This document shows positions 24,004 through 32,580 of a stretch of DNA of 32,735 nucleotides, one piece after another; position 1 is the first letter of the stretch; every line of letters starts with the position of its first letter. Made by a program: the position numbers and the translations under genes. Source of the DNA: Fibrobacter intestinalis (lineage in GTDB: Bacteria; Fibrobacterota; Fibrobacteria; Fibrobacterales; Fibrobacteraceae); NCBI RefSeq assembly GCF_900167415.1, contig NZ_FUWU01000038.1:1-32735 (forward strand), read 5' to 3'. The notes under the pieces were generated by a model. It saw only the letters and a list, made by a program, of their open reading frames with translations, did no database searches and had not been told where the DNA came from.

Positions 24004-24978
24004 ATGAAAGAAAATTCCCAAAATGTCGCCCCGCACGATTCCTTTTTCCGCTCGGTTTTCAAGAAGCCTGAGCACGCCGCCGAGCTACTGCGCTTTGCTG
24101 CCCGAAAAAACGAGAGCCTTGCCGAGTTCCTGAAGACCGTGGACCTCTCGACCCTCACTGAGATTTCCGAGTCCTTCAGCGACACGGAGAGCTTTGGTTA
24201 CGCGGACTTGGCGTTTACCGTCAGGATTGCAAACCACGGAACTGCGCCCAATTTACAATCAACGGACTTGCTGGTGGGCATCCTCGAAGAGCACAAGTCC
24301 GCGAAGGATCCGACCGTCGTCAAGCAGCTCATAAACTACTGGTTCCACATCATGGTCAAGAACCAGAAGAACGTCCCGACCGTCGCTATTGTCTTTTACA
24401 ACGGCAAGGATCGCTGGAAGCTGGACGCGAAGACCATATTCCCGCAGTATCCGACGTATTACCACAAAATCGGTCTGCCTTTTGTCTTTGAACTCGTGGA
24501 TCTCGGGGACGCTCTAGATGCGGAATCCATCAAAAATCTTTCGGCGAAGATGACCCTCGCTCTGCTGGCGATGAACTATGCGTTCCACGGGGAAAATAAG
24601 GGAGTGCACCTGCGGGGAGCTGTTAAGCAACTGGCCGCCATGCCCAAAGACGAGGCGGGTCGCTTTCTCGACGAAACGTTTCTATATTTGAAACGCTGGT
24701 TGAACAGCACGCAGAAGGAGGAACTTCGCATGGATTTCATTACCGCGTCGGAAGCCTACGGCTACGAGACGATCGCCGAAGCCGAAGAGAAGGAACTCGC
24801 CGCCAAGTACGAGGAAGGTCTCGGAATCGGCATGGAAAGGGGACGGGAAGAAGGAATTGAAATTGGAGATTTGAATGCGCGCAGGGAAATCGCGAAAGCG
24901 CTTAAGAGCAGTGGAATTTCCGCGGAAATCATCGCCGATGCCTCTGGTCTCTCCGAGGAAGAGATTCAGAAACTGTAA
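24004..24978 (+). CDS. Rpn-family nuclease / PD-(D/E)XK transposase-like protein
   Basis: 324 residues of the Rpn/YhgA-like family (recombination-promoting nuclease, putative transposase). The N-terminal HDSFFRSVFKKPEHAAELLRF is the family opening. PD-(D/E)XK active-site residues are seen as Asp68 (YADLAF) and Glu96-x-Lys98 (LEEHKS), then an INYWFHIM helix and VAIVFYNGK strand. The C-terminal part is charged and helical (MERGREEGIEIGDLNARREI ...) with a LKSSGISAEIIADASGLS ending typical of the family. The ATG at 24004 has AAGGAGG seven bases upstream, so the longer frame back to 23830 is not needed. Family members cut DNA and promote RecA-independent recombination in E. coli; they often occur in many copies. 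Its GC-rich third positions differ slightly from the adjacent GH8 gene. Stands alone. Confidence 0.9.
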   Translation: MKENSQNVAPHDSFFRSVFKKPEHAAELLRFAARKNESLAEFLKTVDLSTLTEISESFSDTESFGYADLAFTVRIANHGTAPNLQSTDLLVGILEEHKSAKDPTVVKQLINYWFHIMVKNQKNVPTVAIVFYNGKDRWKLDAKTIFPQYPTYYHKIGLPFVFELVDLGDALDAESIKNLSAKMTLALLAMNYAFHGENKGVHLRGAVKQLAAMPKDEAGRFLDETFLYLKRWLNSTQKEELRMDFITASEAYGYETIAEAEEKELAAKYEEGLGIGMERGREEGIEIGDLNARREIAKALKSSGISAEIIADASGLSEEEIQKL

Positions 24979-25159
24979 TCCATTTGGCTTTTGAAAGAGC
25001 CATGGTGTCTATCCGTTTTTGCTTTCTTTTCACCTTTTATCGCTAGCCGCTTTGTGGTATTCTGATGGCGTAGGAATTCCTTGTTGCTAATCGCTCCCTA
25101 AAGTAGTGCTTTTTACTTTTCCATGAACTTTTTGTGACTGTTTTTGAAATGGGGATTTT

Positions 25160-25165
25160 TATATT
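25160..25165 (+). promoter_or_regulatory. -10-like box of the Bat operon
   Basis: TATATT only 8 bases before the ATG at 25174. With normal spacing the transcript would start 1-2 bases before the start codon, giving a leaderless mRNA. No ribosome-binding sequence is present. The -35 is unclear. Confidence 0.45.
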
Positions 25166-25173
25166 CTTTTTCG

Positions 25174-26007
25174 ATGATGACGGATTCTTTGCAAAATAGT
25201 ATGATTGCAGATTCTGCGGCGGTGGACGCTGTCGTGGAACCCGTGAAAATGGATTTGTCCGTTCGCACGGATTCGCTCCCGCAAACGATTTTGAAGGGCG
25301 ATACTTTTGAATTTAAGGTCGATATTTCCTGGCAGGCTCCGGCGGGGCAGAGTGCCGTTTTGATTCTTCCGGCGAGTTCGGCGAATGCCAAGGGAATTAC
25401 TCAGCTGGGCGTTCGCGAGGAACATTTTCGCAAAGTTCTTGGAGACAAGTCCGTTTCTCATACGCGGTTTATTTGGACGCTTTCTGCGGACGATACGGGC
25501 ACGGTTTCGATTCCGGCACTGCGTTTCCAGATTCCGTCGGCGAATGGACCTTTTGAATTGGAATCCGAAAGCGTGATGTTTCACATTGGCGAGCCCGCAC
25601 ATGTGGGTGCTTATGCTGCTTTGGGCGGGGGAATTTTCGTTTTGCTCTCGGTTTTTGTGGCGTTGCTATGGCGGCGAAAAAATCGTTTGTCGGCGAAAGC
25701 AAAACAGGAAAAGCGAGATGAAGATGCTTTGGCGGAGCAATTTTTGCTGCTGAAAAAACGGGTCGCCAAGGCGGATAGCCGGATGTGGTTGCTCGATTTG
25801 GAAAAAATTTGTAAATCATGGGCTATGCGGCGTTTTGGAAACGACAATCTGGAGGATCTGGCGAAGAACGGGCTTTTGGACGGCTGGCAACCCTTGCTGG
25901 ATGAATTTGCGCATGCTCGTTATGGCGGCGGAGAACGAGATGCTTTCCAAAATAAGGAGTCGTGGAAAACGGCGTCGAAACTTTTAAATATTCAAGAAGA
26001 CGAATGA
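25174..26007 (+). CDS. BatD-like membrane protein lacking a visible signal peptide
   Basis: 277 residues. A beta-rich domain (about 25-140, DLSVRTDSLPQTILKGDTFEF ... FELESESVMFHIGE) resembles the extracytoplasmic Ig-like domain of BatD proteins. One membrane helix (about 145-166, YAALGGGIFVLLSVFVALLW) is followed by a basic stop and a cytoplasmic helical domain (LLDLEKICKSWAMRRFG ...). Related proteins carry an N-terminal signal peptide, but here the N-terminus (MMTDSLQNSMIADSAA) is hydrophilic; the frame extends to a TTG at 25144 that adds only a short semi-hydrophobic stretch. It is the first gene of the operon, with moxR starting 7 bp after its stop. Likely partner of the MoxR/vWA proteins. 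Same domain order as the gene at 27890, with little sequence identity. Confidence 0.65.
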   Translation: MMTDSLQNSMIADSAAVDAVVEPVKMDLSVRTDSLPQTILKGDTFEFKVDISWQAPAGQSAVLILPASSANAKGITQLGVREEHFRKVLGDKSVSHTRFIWTLSADDTGTVSIPALRFQIPSANGPFELESESVMFHIGEPAHVGAYAALGGGIFVLLSVFVALLWRRKNRLSAKAKQEKRDEDALAEQFLLLKKRVAKADSRMWLLDLEKICKSWAMRRFGNDNLEDLAKNGLLDGWQPLLDEFAHARYGGGERDAFQNKESWKTASKLLNIQEDE

Positions 26008-26014
26008 GGACAAT

Positions 26015-27001
26015 ATGACAAACGTTCAGGAACTTTCTGAAAAAATTAAGGACCGCGGACATTTTTGCGTGGATCTTTTACGCGAAGTGGAAGGAACTGT
26101 CATCGGGCAAAAGGATATGGTGAAGAGCATTCTCACCGGGATTCTTGCCGATGGGCATATTTTGCTGGAAGGCTTGCCGGGACTTGCGAAAACGACTGCC
26201 GTTCAGGCTTTTGCGAATGCGGTTTCGCTGGATTTTAAACGCATCCAGTTTACCCCGGATTTGCTTCCGGCGGATTTGCTTGGAACGACGATTTACAATG
26301 CCAAAGAGTCCCGTTTTGAAACTCGCAAGGGTCCGCTTTTTACCAATCTGGTTTTGGCGGATGAAATCAACCGTGCTCCGTCGAAGGTGCAGAGCGCGCT
26401 TTTGGAAGCGATGCAGGAACGGATGATTACGATTGGCGATGAAACGTATAAGTTGGACGAACCTTTCTTGGTTTTGGCAACGCAGAACCCGATTGAACAG
26501 GAAGGAACTTATCCTTTGCCCGAAGCGCAGGTGGATCGCTTTCTGCTCAAGGTAAAGGTCGGCTACCCGGGCAAAGACGATGAAATGAAAATTTTGGAAG
26601 CGGTCAGCGGTTCGGGATTGAAAATGCCACAGGCCGTGGCGAACAAACAGGATATTTTGAATGCTCGTGAGCTGGTCAAGGAAATTTATGTGGATGAACG
26701 GATTCGCGAGTATATTGTGAATCTGGTTCTTTCGACCCGCGATCCGGGTAGCATTAAAAAAGCCGAACTGGCGAACTTTATTTCGGTGGGGGCTTCTCCC
26801 CGCGCTTCCATTGGCCTTGCAAAAGCGGCGAAAGCCCATGCGTTCATCGAAGGGCGCGGCTATGTGACTCCAGAAGACGTAAAGGCGGTTGCCATGGAAG
26901 TTCTCCGTCATCGCATTATTTTGAGCTACGAAGCGGAAGCAGAAGAAGTTTCTGCGGAACTGGTCGTACAAAAAATTCTGGATTCGGTCGAAGTGCCTTA
27001 A
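26015..27001 (+). CDS. moxR: MoxR-family AAA+ ATPase
   Basis: 328 residues. MoxR proteins are ATP-driven chaperones that work with vWA-domain partners to mature or insert protein complexes. Walker A is GLPGLAKT (53-60), Walker B is LVLADEINR (112-120), and sensor 1 lies in LATQNPIEQEGTYPLPEAQ, a MoxR hallmark. The C-terminal lid contains VGASPRASIGL. The length is normal for the family. GAGGA precedes the ATG at 26015. The DUF58 gene starts one base after its stop, so translation is probably coupled. The order moxR-DUF58-batA-batB is the standard Bat (Bacteroides aerotolerance) arrangement. Confidence 0.95.
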   Translation: MTNVQELSEKIKDRGHFCVDLLREVEGTVIGQKDMVKSILTGILADGHILLEGLPGLAKTTAVQAFANAVSLDFKRIQFTPDLLPADLLGTTIYNAKESRFETRKGPLFTNLVLADEINRAPSKVQSALLEAMQERMITIGDETYKLDEPFLVLATQNPIEQEGTYPLPEAQVDRFLLKVKVGYPGKDDEMKILEAVSGSGLKMPQAVANKQDILNARELVKEIYVDERIREYIVNLVLSTRDPGSIKKAELANFISVGASPRASIGLAKAAKAHAFIEGRGYVTPEDVKAVAMEVLRHRIILSYEAEAEEVSAELVVQKILDSVEVP

Positions 27002-27002
27002 T

Positions 27003-27890
27003 ATGCTGTCCAAGGATGTTTTCAAAACGGTAAAACGCATCGAGTTGTCGGTGCGTGGCCCGCTGGATGCCATGATGGCGGGTGCTTACCACAGCTCGTT
27101 CAAGGGCAATGGCGTTGAGTTCAGCGAAGTCCGCGAATATGTTCCCGGAGACGATGTGCGCTCCATCGATTGGAATGTGACCGCCCGCATGGGAACTCCC
27201 TACATCAAGAAATTTGTGGAAGAGCGCGAATTGACGCTGATGCTGATGGTCGATGCCAGTTCGAGTTCGGAATTCGGTTCGGGCAAGGAGATGAAGGGCG
27301 AAGCGATGGCGGCGATTACCGCACTGCTTTCTTTTGCCGCTGTCCGCAACAACGACAAGGTCGGGCTTTTGATTTTTACGGATCAGGTGGAACTTTTTAT
27401 TCCGCCGGCGAAAGGCAAAAAACACGTTCTGCGTCTGGTTCGGGAAATCCTCTATTTTAAGCCGGAACATCATGGAACGAATTTGCAGCAGGCGCTCGAA
27501 TATGTGGGCGGAGTTTTGAACCGTCGGGCGATGGTTGTCGTGATGTCGGATTTTATGGACGCCGGTTTTGAAACGGCTTTTAAAATTCTTGGAAAGCGTC
27601 ACGATATGCTGGCCGTTTCGGTGATGGATCCTAGGGAATCGGAGCTTCCTCCGGTGGGTCTTGTGGAGTTTGAAGATCCGGAAACAGGAGAAACGATGCT
27701 TGTCGATACGGGGGATGCCGCTTTCCGTGAAGCTTTTGCGTACGAGGCGAAGAAAGCGCAAAAGGCGACGAAAAATTTGTTTCAGAAGATGAACGTGAAT
27801 TATGTGCAATGTCTGGTTCATGACGAGTTTCGGGATACGGTGGCTCCGCTCGTGGAACATTTCAGAATGCAGCAGAGGCGTCGAAGTTGA
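27003..27890 (+). CDS. DUF58 vWA-like protein
   Basis: 295 residues, soluble. The DUF58 signature REYVPGDDVRSIDWNVTARMG spans residues 44-64 and is followed by a von Willebrand A-like fold with an intact metal-site motif DASSS (Asp84, Ser86, Ser88). DUF58 proteins are usual partners of MoxR ATPases. The ATG is one base after the moxR stop, and its own TGA overlaps the next ATG by one base (TGATG), indicating tight translational coupling. Cytoplasmic, with no signal or membrane helix. Confidence 0.93.
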   Translation: MLSKDVFKTVKRIELSVRGPLDAMMAGAYHSSFKGNGVEFSEVREYVPGDDVRSIDWNVTARMGTPYIKKFVEERELTLMLMVDASSSSEFGSGKEMKGEAMAAITALLSFAAVRNNDKVGLLIFTDQVELFIPPAKGKKHVLRLVREILYFKPEHHGTNLQQALEYVGGVLNRRAMVVVMSDFMDAGFETAFKILGKRHDMLAVSVMDPRESELPPVGLVEFEDPETGETMLVDTGDAAFREAFAYEAKKAQKATKNLFQKMNVNYVQCLVHDEFRDTVAPLVEHFRMQQRRRS

Positions 27891-28855
27891 TGAGGTTCGG
27901 ATTTAGAAAAATGGGAAAATTCTGGAAAGTGCCTTTGATGGCGTGCGCATTAGTCGTGCCGTCGCTGGCGATGGATGTGTCTGTCCGGTCGGCGACGACC
28001 GCTTCGCAGATTTTTGTAGGAGACCGGTTTGATTACGAAATCTATGTGACCGCTCCGGAAAGCGCACAGGTGGATTTGCCTAGCTTTGTCGGTAATTTGG
28101 GCAGCTTTGAAGTGAAGGACATGCAGCACAAAGAACTGCTCGCCGAAGGAAAGAAAAAGAGTTTTGTTTGGCGAGCGACGCTGAACACTTTTGTCGCTGG
28201 GGATTTTTTGATTGCGCCGCAGGAAGCGCGTGCGATTGTGGGTGCGGATACGGTGATTGTCCGGACGGATCCGGTGGCGGTCAAGGTGGTGACTCGTACG
28301 AATGGTTCCGAAGAGGACATTCTCGATGTGGAAGGGCCGTTGAAAGATTCCCGTTTGCCGACGTGGTTGCGTGTGTTTTTGGTTATCGTTTTGGCGGGCT
28401 TGCTCGTGTTGATCGGCTGGTTTTTGCACAAGAAGTTCCGCAGGGAAAAAGAAAAGCCACGGCTTCCGCCTTACGAAGAAGCGATTCAGGCTCTTCGGGA
28501 ATTGCAAGACAGGCAGTTGCTGGCCTTGGGAGATCAGGCGGGATTTTATACGTCGCTGAGTTTTATCGTGCGCCGTTATGTGGAACGCCGTTTCTTGGGA
28601 GAATCCCCGTCGGAAGGAATCTTGGACGCGACTCTTTTGCAGTTGAAGTCCCGCATTTCTCAGATTTCCGGCTTGCAGGAAGCCTATAAGCAATCTTTGG
28701 TGGAATTGGAAAAGGAAACGTATCCGGTGAAATTCGCTAAAATGAAAATCGGCGACGACCGCGGTGTTTTCTGGAACGATTGGGCTTCCCGTTTGTTGGA
28801 AGACACCAAGCCCGCTCCCGAAGAAAAGAAGGAGAAGGCAAATGGATCTCGCTAA
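27890..28855 (+). CDS. DUF4381/BatD-like membrane protein
   Basis: 321 residues. Signal peptide about 1-28 (ends PSLAM before DVSV), an extracytoplasmic beta domain (about 29-140, SQIFVGDRFDYEIYVTAPES ...), a membrane helix (about 162-182, VFLVIVLAGLLVLIGWFL), then a cytoplasmic helical domain with YEEAIQALRELQD, SFIVRRYVERRF and FWNDWASRLL, typical of DUF4381 proteins found beside DUF58 and batA. Starts at the ATG overlapping the DUF58 stop; the batA start lies 14 bases before its own stop. It has the same domain plan as the first gene of the operon but does possess a signal peptide. Confidence 0.85.
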   Translation: MRFGFRKMGKFWKVPLMACALVVPSLAMDVSVRSATTASQIFVGDRFDYEIYVTAPESAQVDLPSFVGNLGSFEVKDMQHKELLAEGKKKSFVWRATLNTFVAGDFLIAPQEARAIVGADTVIVRTDPVAVKVVTRTNGSEEDILDVEGPLKDSRLPTWLRVFLVIVLAGLLVLIGWFLHKKFRREKEKPRLPPYEEAIQALRELQDRQLLALGDQAGFYTSLSFIVRRYVERRFLGESPSEGILDATLLQLKSRISQISGLQEAYKQSLVELEKETYPVKFAKMKIGDDRGVFWNDWASRLLEDTKPAPEEKKEKANGSR

Positions 28856-29936
28856 TTTGCATTTTCAAAATCCGGAAGCTTTTTTCTTGCTGCTGTTTGT
28901 GCCGATTCTGGTGGCGGACTGGTGGTGGCATTCCCGAAAGCGGAAAAGTACCATCAAATTCCCGGCGTTGGCTTTGGCGAAAAAAGCGGCGAAAGGTTCG
29001 CATGCGAAAGCCCGCTATATTGTTCCGGCCTTGCGACTGGCGGCCCTCTGCTGTTTTATTGTGGCTCTGGCTCGTCCGCAAAACGCAACGGAAGTGGAAT
29101 ACACTTCGACAGATGGTGTTGATATTATGCTCGCGCTGGACGTGTCCGGATCCATGGGAACTCTGGATATGCTCACCCGCATGGATCAGGCGAAACTCGG
29201 CGTCATGAATGCGGAAAAAGTTTTGAAGAGCGGGCGTTTCTGGGATTATTCGCGCTTGGGATACGCCAAGAAGGTCATCGCGGAATTTATTCAGAAACGG
29301 GAAAGCGATCGCATCGGGCTTTCGGCTTTTGCGGGAAATTCCTACACGTTGGTTCCTTTGACTTTGGATTACGGCGCTTTGCTGGAAATTTTGGCGAGCG
29401 TAGATGATTCTACCGCTTCGGGAAATGGCACGGCGATTGGCGACGGCCTGATGACTTCGCTCGCGCGACTGGAAAAATCCGACGCGAAATCCAAAGTCGT
29501 CGTTCTTTTGACGGATGGCAACGACAATGCAAGTCTGGTTCCGCCGTTGCATGCCGCCGAAGTTGCCAAGGCTTTGGGCGTCAAGGTTTACACGATTGGC
29601 GTCGGAAAAAAATCGGGAACGTTTTTGGCTTTTCAAAGAAACCCTTGGACCGGGGATATTTCGTGGGCGGAAGAGCCGATTCCTCCTGAAAACGGGCTGG
29701 ATGAAAGAACGCTGAAAGAGATTGCGGCAAGTACGGGCGGGCGTTTTTACCGGGCGGAAAGCAAAGAGGATTTGGAAAAAATCTATTCGGAAATTGACCA
29801 GTTGGAAAAAACGGAAATACAGACGATTGCGTATGCGCGGTATTCCGAAAAATTTTATCCCTGGCTCTTTGCCGGTGCGCTTTTGATCTTGCTGGAACTG
29901 GTGCTTTCGAATACGCGATTTGTGAGGATTCCATGA
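28842..29936 (+). CDS. batA: BatA: membrane-anchored vWA protein
   Basis: 364 residues. Helix 1 (about 13-30) and helix 2 (about 58-77, ending ALARPQ) form the usual N-terminal hairpin anchor, then a vWA domain with the metal site DVSGSMG (Asp100, Ser102, Ser104), and SGNGTAIGDGL supplying the Thr. A final helix (about 340-358) precedes the C-terminus. ALARPQ and LVPLTLDYGALL are typical of BatA/BatB. AAGGAGAAGG precedes the ATG at 28842, which lies within the end of the previous gene. An insertion (MLTRMDQAKLGVMNAEKVLKSG region) follows the metal motif. Its TGA overlaps the batB ATG (ATGA). Presumed to work with MoxR in envelope protein assembly or stress tolerance. Confidence 0.92.
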   Translation: MDLANLHFQNPEAFFLLLFVPILVADWWWHSRKRKSTIKFPALALAKKAAKGSHAKARYIVPALRLAALCCFIVALARPQNATEVEYTSTDGVDIMLALDVSGSMGTLDMLTRMDQAKLGVMNAEKVLKSGRFWDYSRLGYAKKVIAEFIQKRESDRIGLSAFAGNSYTLVPLTLDYGALLEILASVDDSTASGNGTAIGDGLMTSLARLEKSDAKSKVVVLLTDGNDNASLVPPLHAAEVAKALGVKVYTIGVGKKSGTFLAFQRNPWTGDISWAEEPIPPENGLDERTLKEIAASTGGRFYRAESKEDLEKIYSEIDQLEKTEIQTIAYARYSEKFYPWLFAGALLILLELVLSNTRFVRIP

Positions 29937-30961
29937 GATTTGCCGAGCCGAATTTTTTGTGGTGCCTGTTTACGTTGCCGCTCTTTTTGCTGCTGTTTGT
30001 CTATGCGTATCATCGGCGGAAAAAACTGGCATCCCGATTTGCTTCTATTTCGATGCTTCCGAAAATTGCCGTGTCGCTTTCGCCGTGGCGCCGGATTGCG
30101 AAAACGAGCCTGCTGCTTTTGGGAATCGCCTTTTTGATTATTGCGCTGGCCCGCCCGCAGTGGGGACGGCAAATGGAGCATATTGAACGCAAAGGTCTGG
30201 ATATCGTTTTGCTTCAGGATGTTTCGTTGTCGATGCTTGCCGAAGACGTAAAACCGAACCGCCTGATTCGTTCCCGTCATGAAATTTCGGCGTTTTTGGA
30301 TACGCTTTCCGGCGATAGAATCGGCTTGGTTGCTTTTTCGGGCGAGGCGCAGACGCTGGTGCCGCTGACTTTAGATTATGGAACGGTTCAGCTGATTCTT
30401 CGGGATTTGGAACCGGGATGGCTTTTGCCGGGAACGGATTTGGCTGCGGCGATAGATAAGGGCTTGCAGATGTTCCAGCGATCCAAGGTGCCGTCCAAGT
30501 ACGCGGTGATGGTTTTGATGAGCGATGGCGAAGAGCAGGATGCGAAGGCTGTGGAAAAAGCGAAAGAAGCTGCGGAAGCGGGGATTCGGATTTACACGGT
30601 CGGCATTGGGTCTAAAGAAGGCGTGCCTATTCCGGAACCGACGAAAAACGGTGATGTCGCTTACCACAAGGACCGTTTTGGAAATATCGTGACGACCCGG
30701 CTGGAAGAGCGGACGCTCTCGGAAGTGGCAAGCATTACAGGGGCGCGCTATTTTTACGCCAGTCCGGGGGAATTTCAGTTGCAGAAAGTGCTTTCGGAAA
30801 TTGAAAGCATGGAAAAACGGGACACTTCTTCGGATCAGATGGAAAATTACCAGGATCGGTATCAGATTTTCTTGGCGATGGCGGCGCTGCTTTTTTTGGC
30901 GGAAGCTTTGCTTTCGGAACGAGGAAAGAAACGGAAACAGCTTGCGGGGCGTTTCAGCTAA
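29933..30961 (+). CDS. batB: BatB: membrane-anchored vWA protein
   Basis: 342 residues, paralogue of BatA with the same plan: N-terminal helix (8-26), second helix (about 57-75, ALARPQWG), vWA domain with DVSLSM (Asp96, Ser98, Ser100) and the BatB phrase MLAEDVKPNRL, then LVPLTLDYGTV, PGTDLAAAI, and a C-terminal helix (about 310-325). Starts with ATGA overlapping the batA stop. The metal-binding residues are intact. The following TPR gene starts 16 bp later. Confidence 0.93.
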   Translation: MRFAEPNFLWCLFTLPLFLLLFVYAYHRRKKLASRFASISMLPKIAVSLSPWRRIAKTSLLLLGIAFLIIALARPQWGRQMEHIERKGLDIVLLQDVSLSMLAEDVKPNRLIRSRHEISAFLDTLSGDRIGLVAFSGEAQTLVPLTLDYGTVQLILRDLEPGWLLPGTDLAAAIDKGLQMFQRSKVPSKYAVMVLMSDGEEQDAKAVEKAKEAAEAGIRIYTVGIGSKEGVPIPEPTKNGDVAYHKDRFGNIVTTRLEERTLSEVASITGARYFYASPGEFQLQKVLSEIESMEKRDTSSDQMENYQDRYQIFLAMAALLFLAEALLSERGKKRKQLAGRFS

Positions 30962-30977
30962 TAGGGATTTTGTATAA

Positions 30978-31706
30978 ATGAAAAAATGGCTTTTGATATT
31001 TTGGGTGGCCGCTGCGGCTTATGCCCGTCCTATCAATGACGGAAACCGATTGTTTGCGGACGGGGATTTTCAAGGTGCTTTGGAAAAATACGAAGAGGCT
31101 CGTCAGAGCGAACCGTCGAATCCGATTCTTTTTTACAATATGGGAACCTGCCTGTATAAGCTCGGCGATTACGAGAAAGCGCAAAAAGAATTGGAAAGCG
31201 CTACGCGAATGCCCGATTCTTCGCTCTCGTCCAAGGCGGCGTTTAATCTGGCGAATACTTTTTACCGGATGGGCGAAAAATCCAGCGAGCCTTCGGAGCG
31301 GATTGCCAAGTGGCGCGAAGCCGTCGGGTATTTGAAGAAAGCGATCGATTTGAATCCGGATTTTGAAAATGCGAAACGCAATGTGGAAATTGTGCAACGC
31401 AAGTTGAAAGAAGAAATCGACAAGCAAAAAGAGCAGAACCAGCAGAATCCCAATAACGATCAGGAGCAGCCCGAACTTTCGGAAAATGCGAAACAGATTT
31501 TGGCTAGGGCTTTACAGATGTGCAAGAACGAGCAATGGACGCCGGCAAAAGAATTGCTGGAAAATACGATGGCAAGCGATTCGACGGCTTCTAGCTTTAG
31601 CTCTTACATTCAGCGGATAGAAGATGTGATAGATATTAAGGCGGGGCGAAAACCCAAGAGCAAAATCGACCAGTCCAATGCAGATAATGATTTGGGGGTG
31701 ATTTGA
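30978..31706 (+). CDS. batC: BatC-like TPR protein
   Basis: 242 residues. Signal peptide of about 16 residues (ends YAR), then tetratricopeptide repeats: GNRLFADGDFQGALEKYEEA, ILFYNMGTCLYKLGDYEKA, KAAFNLANTFYRMG and YLKKAIDLNPDFENAKRNVE. A Gln/Asn-rich stretch (QKEQNQQNPNNDQEQ) links to a helical C-terminal region. BatC proteins are periplasmic TPR adaptors in Bat operons. The C-terminal motif usual for BatC is instead found in the next gene, so the function may be shared between the two. Overlaps the next ATG by one base. Weak ribosome-binding site (TAGGGA). Confidence 0.8.
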   Translation: MKKWLLIFWVAAAAYARPINDGNRLFADGDFQGALEKYEEARQSEPSNPILFYNMGTCLYKLGDYEKAQKELESATRMPDSSLSSKAAFNLANTFYRMGEKSSEPSERIAKWREAVGYLKKAIDLNPDFENAKRNVEIVQRKLKEEIDKQKEQNQQNPNNDQEQPELSENAKQILARALQMCKNEQWTPAKELLENTMASDSTASSFSSYIQRIEDVIDIKAGRKPKSKIDQSNADNDLGVI

Positions 31707-32350
31707 TGGTTGGCGGAAATTTAAAAGCGACTCGAATTGTATTGGTTCTGGCGGCTGTTGCTTGTGCGGCGAATGCCCCGAAATCCGCTGCCGAGTATTA
31801 TTCGGATGCAGCGTACCAGTATATTGAAAACCGTTTGCCGACGGCGGCGATTACCTGCAAAGAGGGATTGTCGTATTATCCGGACGACGTCAAATTGCAA
31901 ATGCTGGCGGACAGGATTGACGAGTCCAAGGATGAACAGAAAAATCAGAACAAGCAGAATAATCCTCAAAACGAAAACAATTCCGACAAGAATCAGGACC
32001 AGAACTCGGAAAATTCCAATTCGGACAACCAGCAACAAAACGACAATTCGGAGCCGGGATCTTCGGATAGTTCCAGCAGCGATTCTCAATCGGATAGAAA
32101 TGACGGCGGCTCCAGCGGTTCAAATGGAAACTCCAGCGATTCCAATCAGGGCTCGGGCGAGGGCAATTCCAGTTCGCCGGATGAAAGTTCCAGCGATTCT
32201 CGGGAAAGCGACGAACGGCCCGCAGGAACGCCTGCGCAAATGAGCCCGCAGGAAGCTTCGCAGCTGTTGAAGGACTTTGATGAGGAACATGGCGAGCGGA
32301 AACCTTGGAAACCAGCCCGAGGCGTCGCTAGACCGGAAAAGGACTGGTAG
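31706..32350 (+). CDS. Bat-operon protein with Ser/Asn/Asp/Gln-rich linker
   Basis: 214 residues. Signal peptide of about 22-24 residues, then a short TPR-like region (AEYYSDAAYQYIENRLPTAA ... EGLSYYPDDVKLQMLADRI). A roughly 110-residue low-complexity linker of Asn, Gln, Ser, Asp and Gly follows (about 75-180). The C-terminus MSPQEASQLLKDFDEEHGER resembles the short terminal motif of BatC proteins (an LTxxEAExLL-like helix). Starts at the ATG overlapping the TPR gene stop (TGATG); GGGGGTGA serves as ribosome-binding site. Last gene of the operon in this window. Its batC-like ends suggest a split or duplicated BatC (inference). Confidence 0.75.
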   Translation: MVGGNLKATRIVLVLAAVACAANAPKSAAEYYSDAAYQYIENRLPTAAITCKEGLSYYPDDVKLQMLADRIDESKDEQKNQNKQNNPQNENNSDKNQDQNSENSNSDNQQQNDNSEPGSSDSSSSDSQSDRNDGGSSGSNGNSSDSNQGSGEGNSSSPDESSSDSRESDERPAGTPAQMSPQEASQLLKDFDEEHGERKPWKPARGVARPEKDW

Positions 32351-32536
32351 CATTTGGAGGGGGATTTTAATCCTCCAGCAAAAGTTCACCATCAAATTTT
32401 TCAAAACGCGAATTTCTTTTTTGCAGGGGGATTTTTTTCGCAGACTGCGAGGTGCTTTGCCTACCTAGTCGTCCCTTAAATCCCGCCCAGCCCGCATAAC
32501 TATTGGGAAAAACTGATTTCTACCCTGTGAAAATAT

Positions 32537-32580
32537 TGCAAGGTTTTCTAAAATATGACTGAAAACCTTGCATTTTTTTC
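32537..32580 (+). terminator. Hairpin with T-tract ahead of the transposase gene
   Basis: TGCAAGGTTTTC and GAAAACCTTGCA (12 bp, perfect) with a 12-base loop, then a run of seven T, ending right at the transposase ATG. It may stop read-through transcription into the IS, or hide the start region. It may also end the Bat operon. Bases 32351-32536 show nothing else clear; the IS left end is presumably within them. Confidence 0.65.

Noticed and set aside
32351-32380. Possible terminator GGGGGATTTTAATCCTCC after the Bat operon
   Set aside because: The stem can close only with a very small loop and no T-tract follows; the hairpin at 32537 is more convincing.
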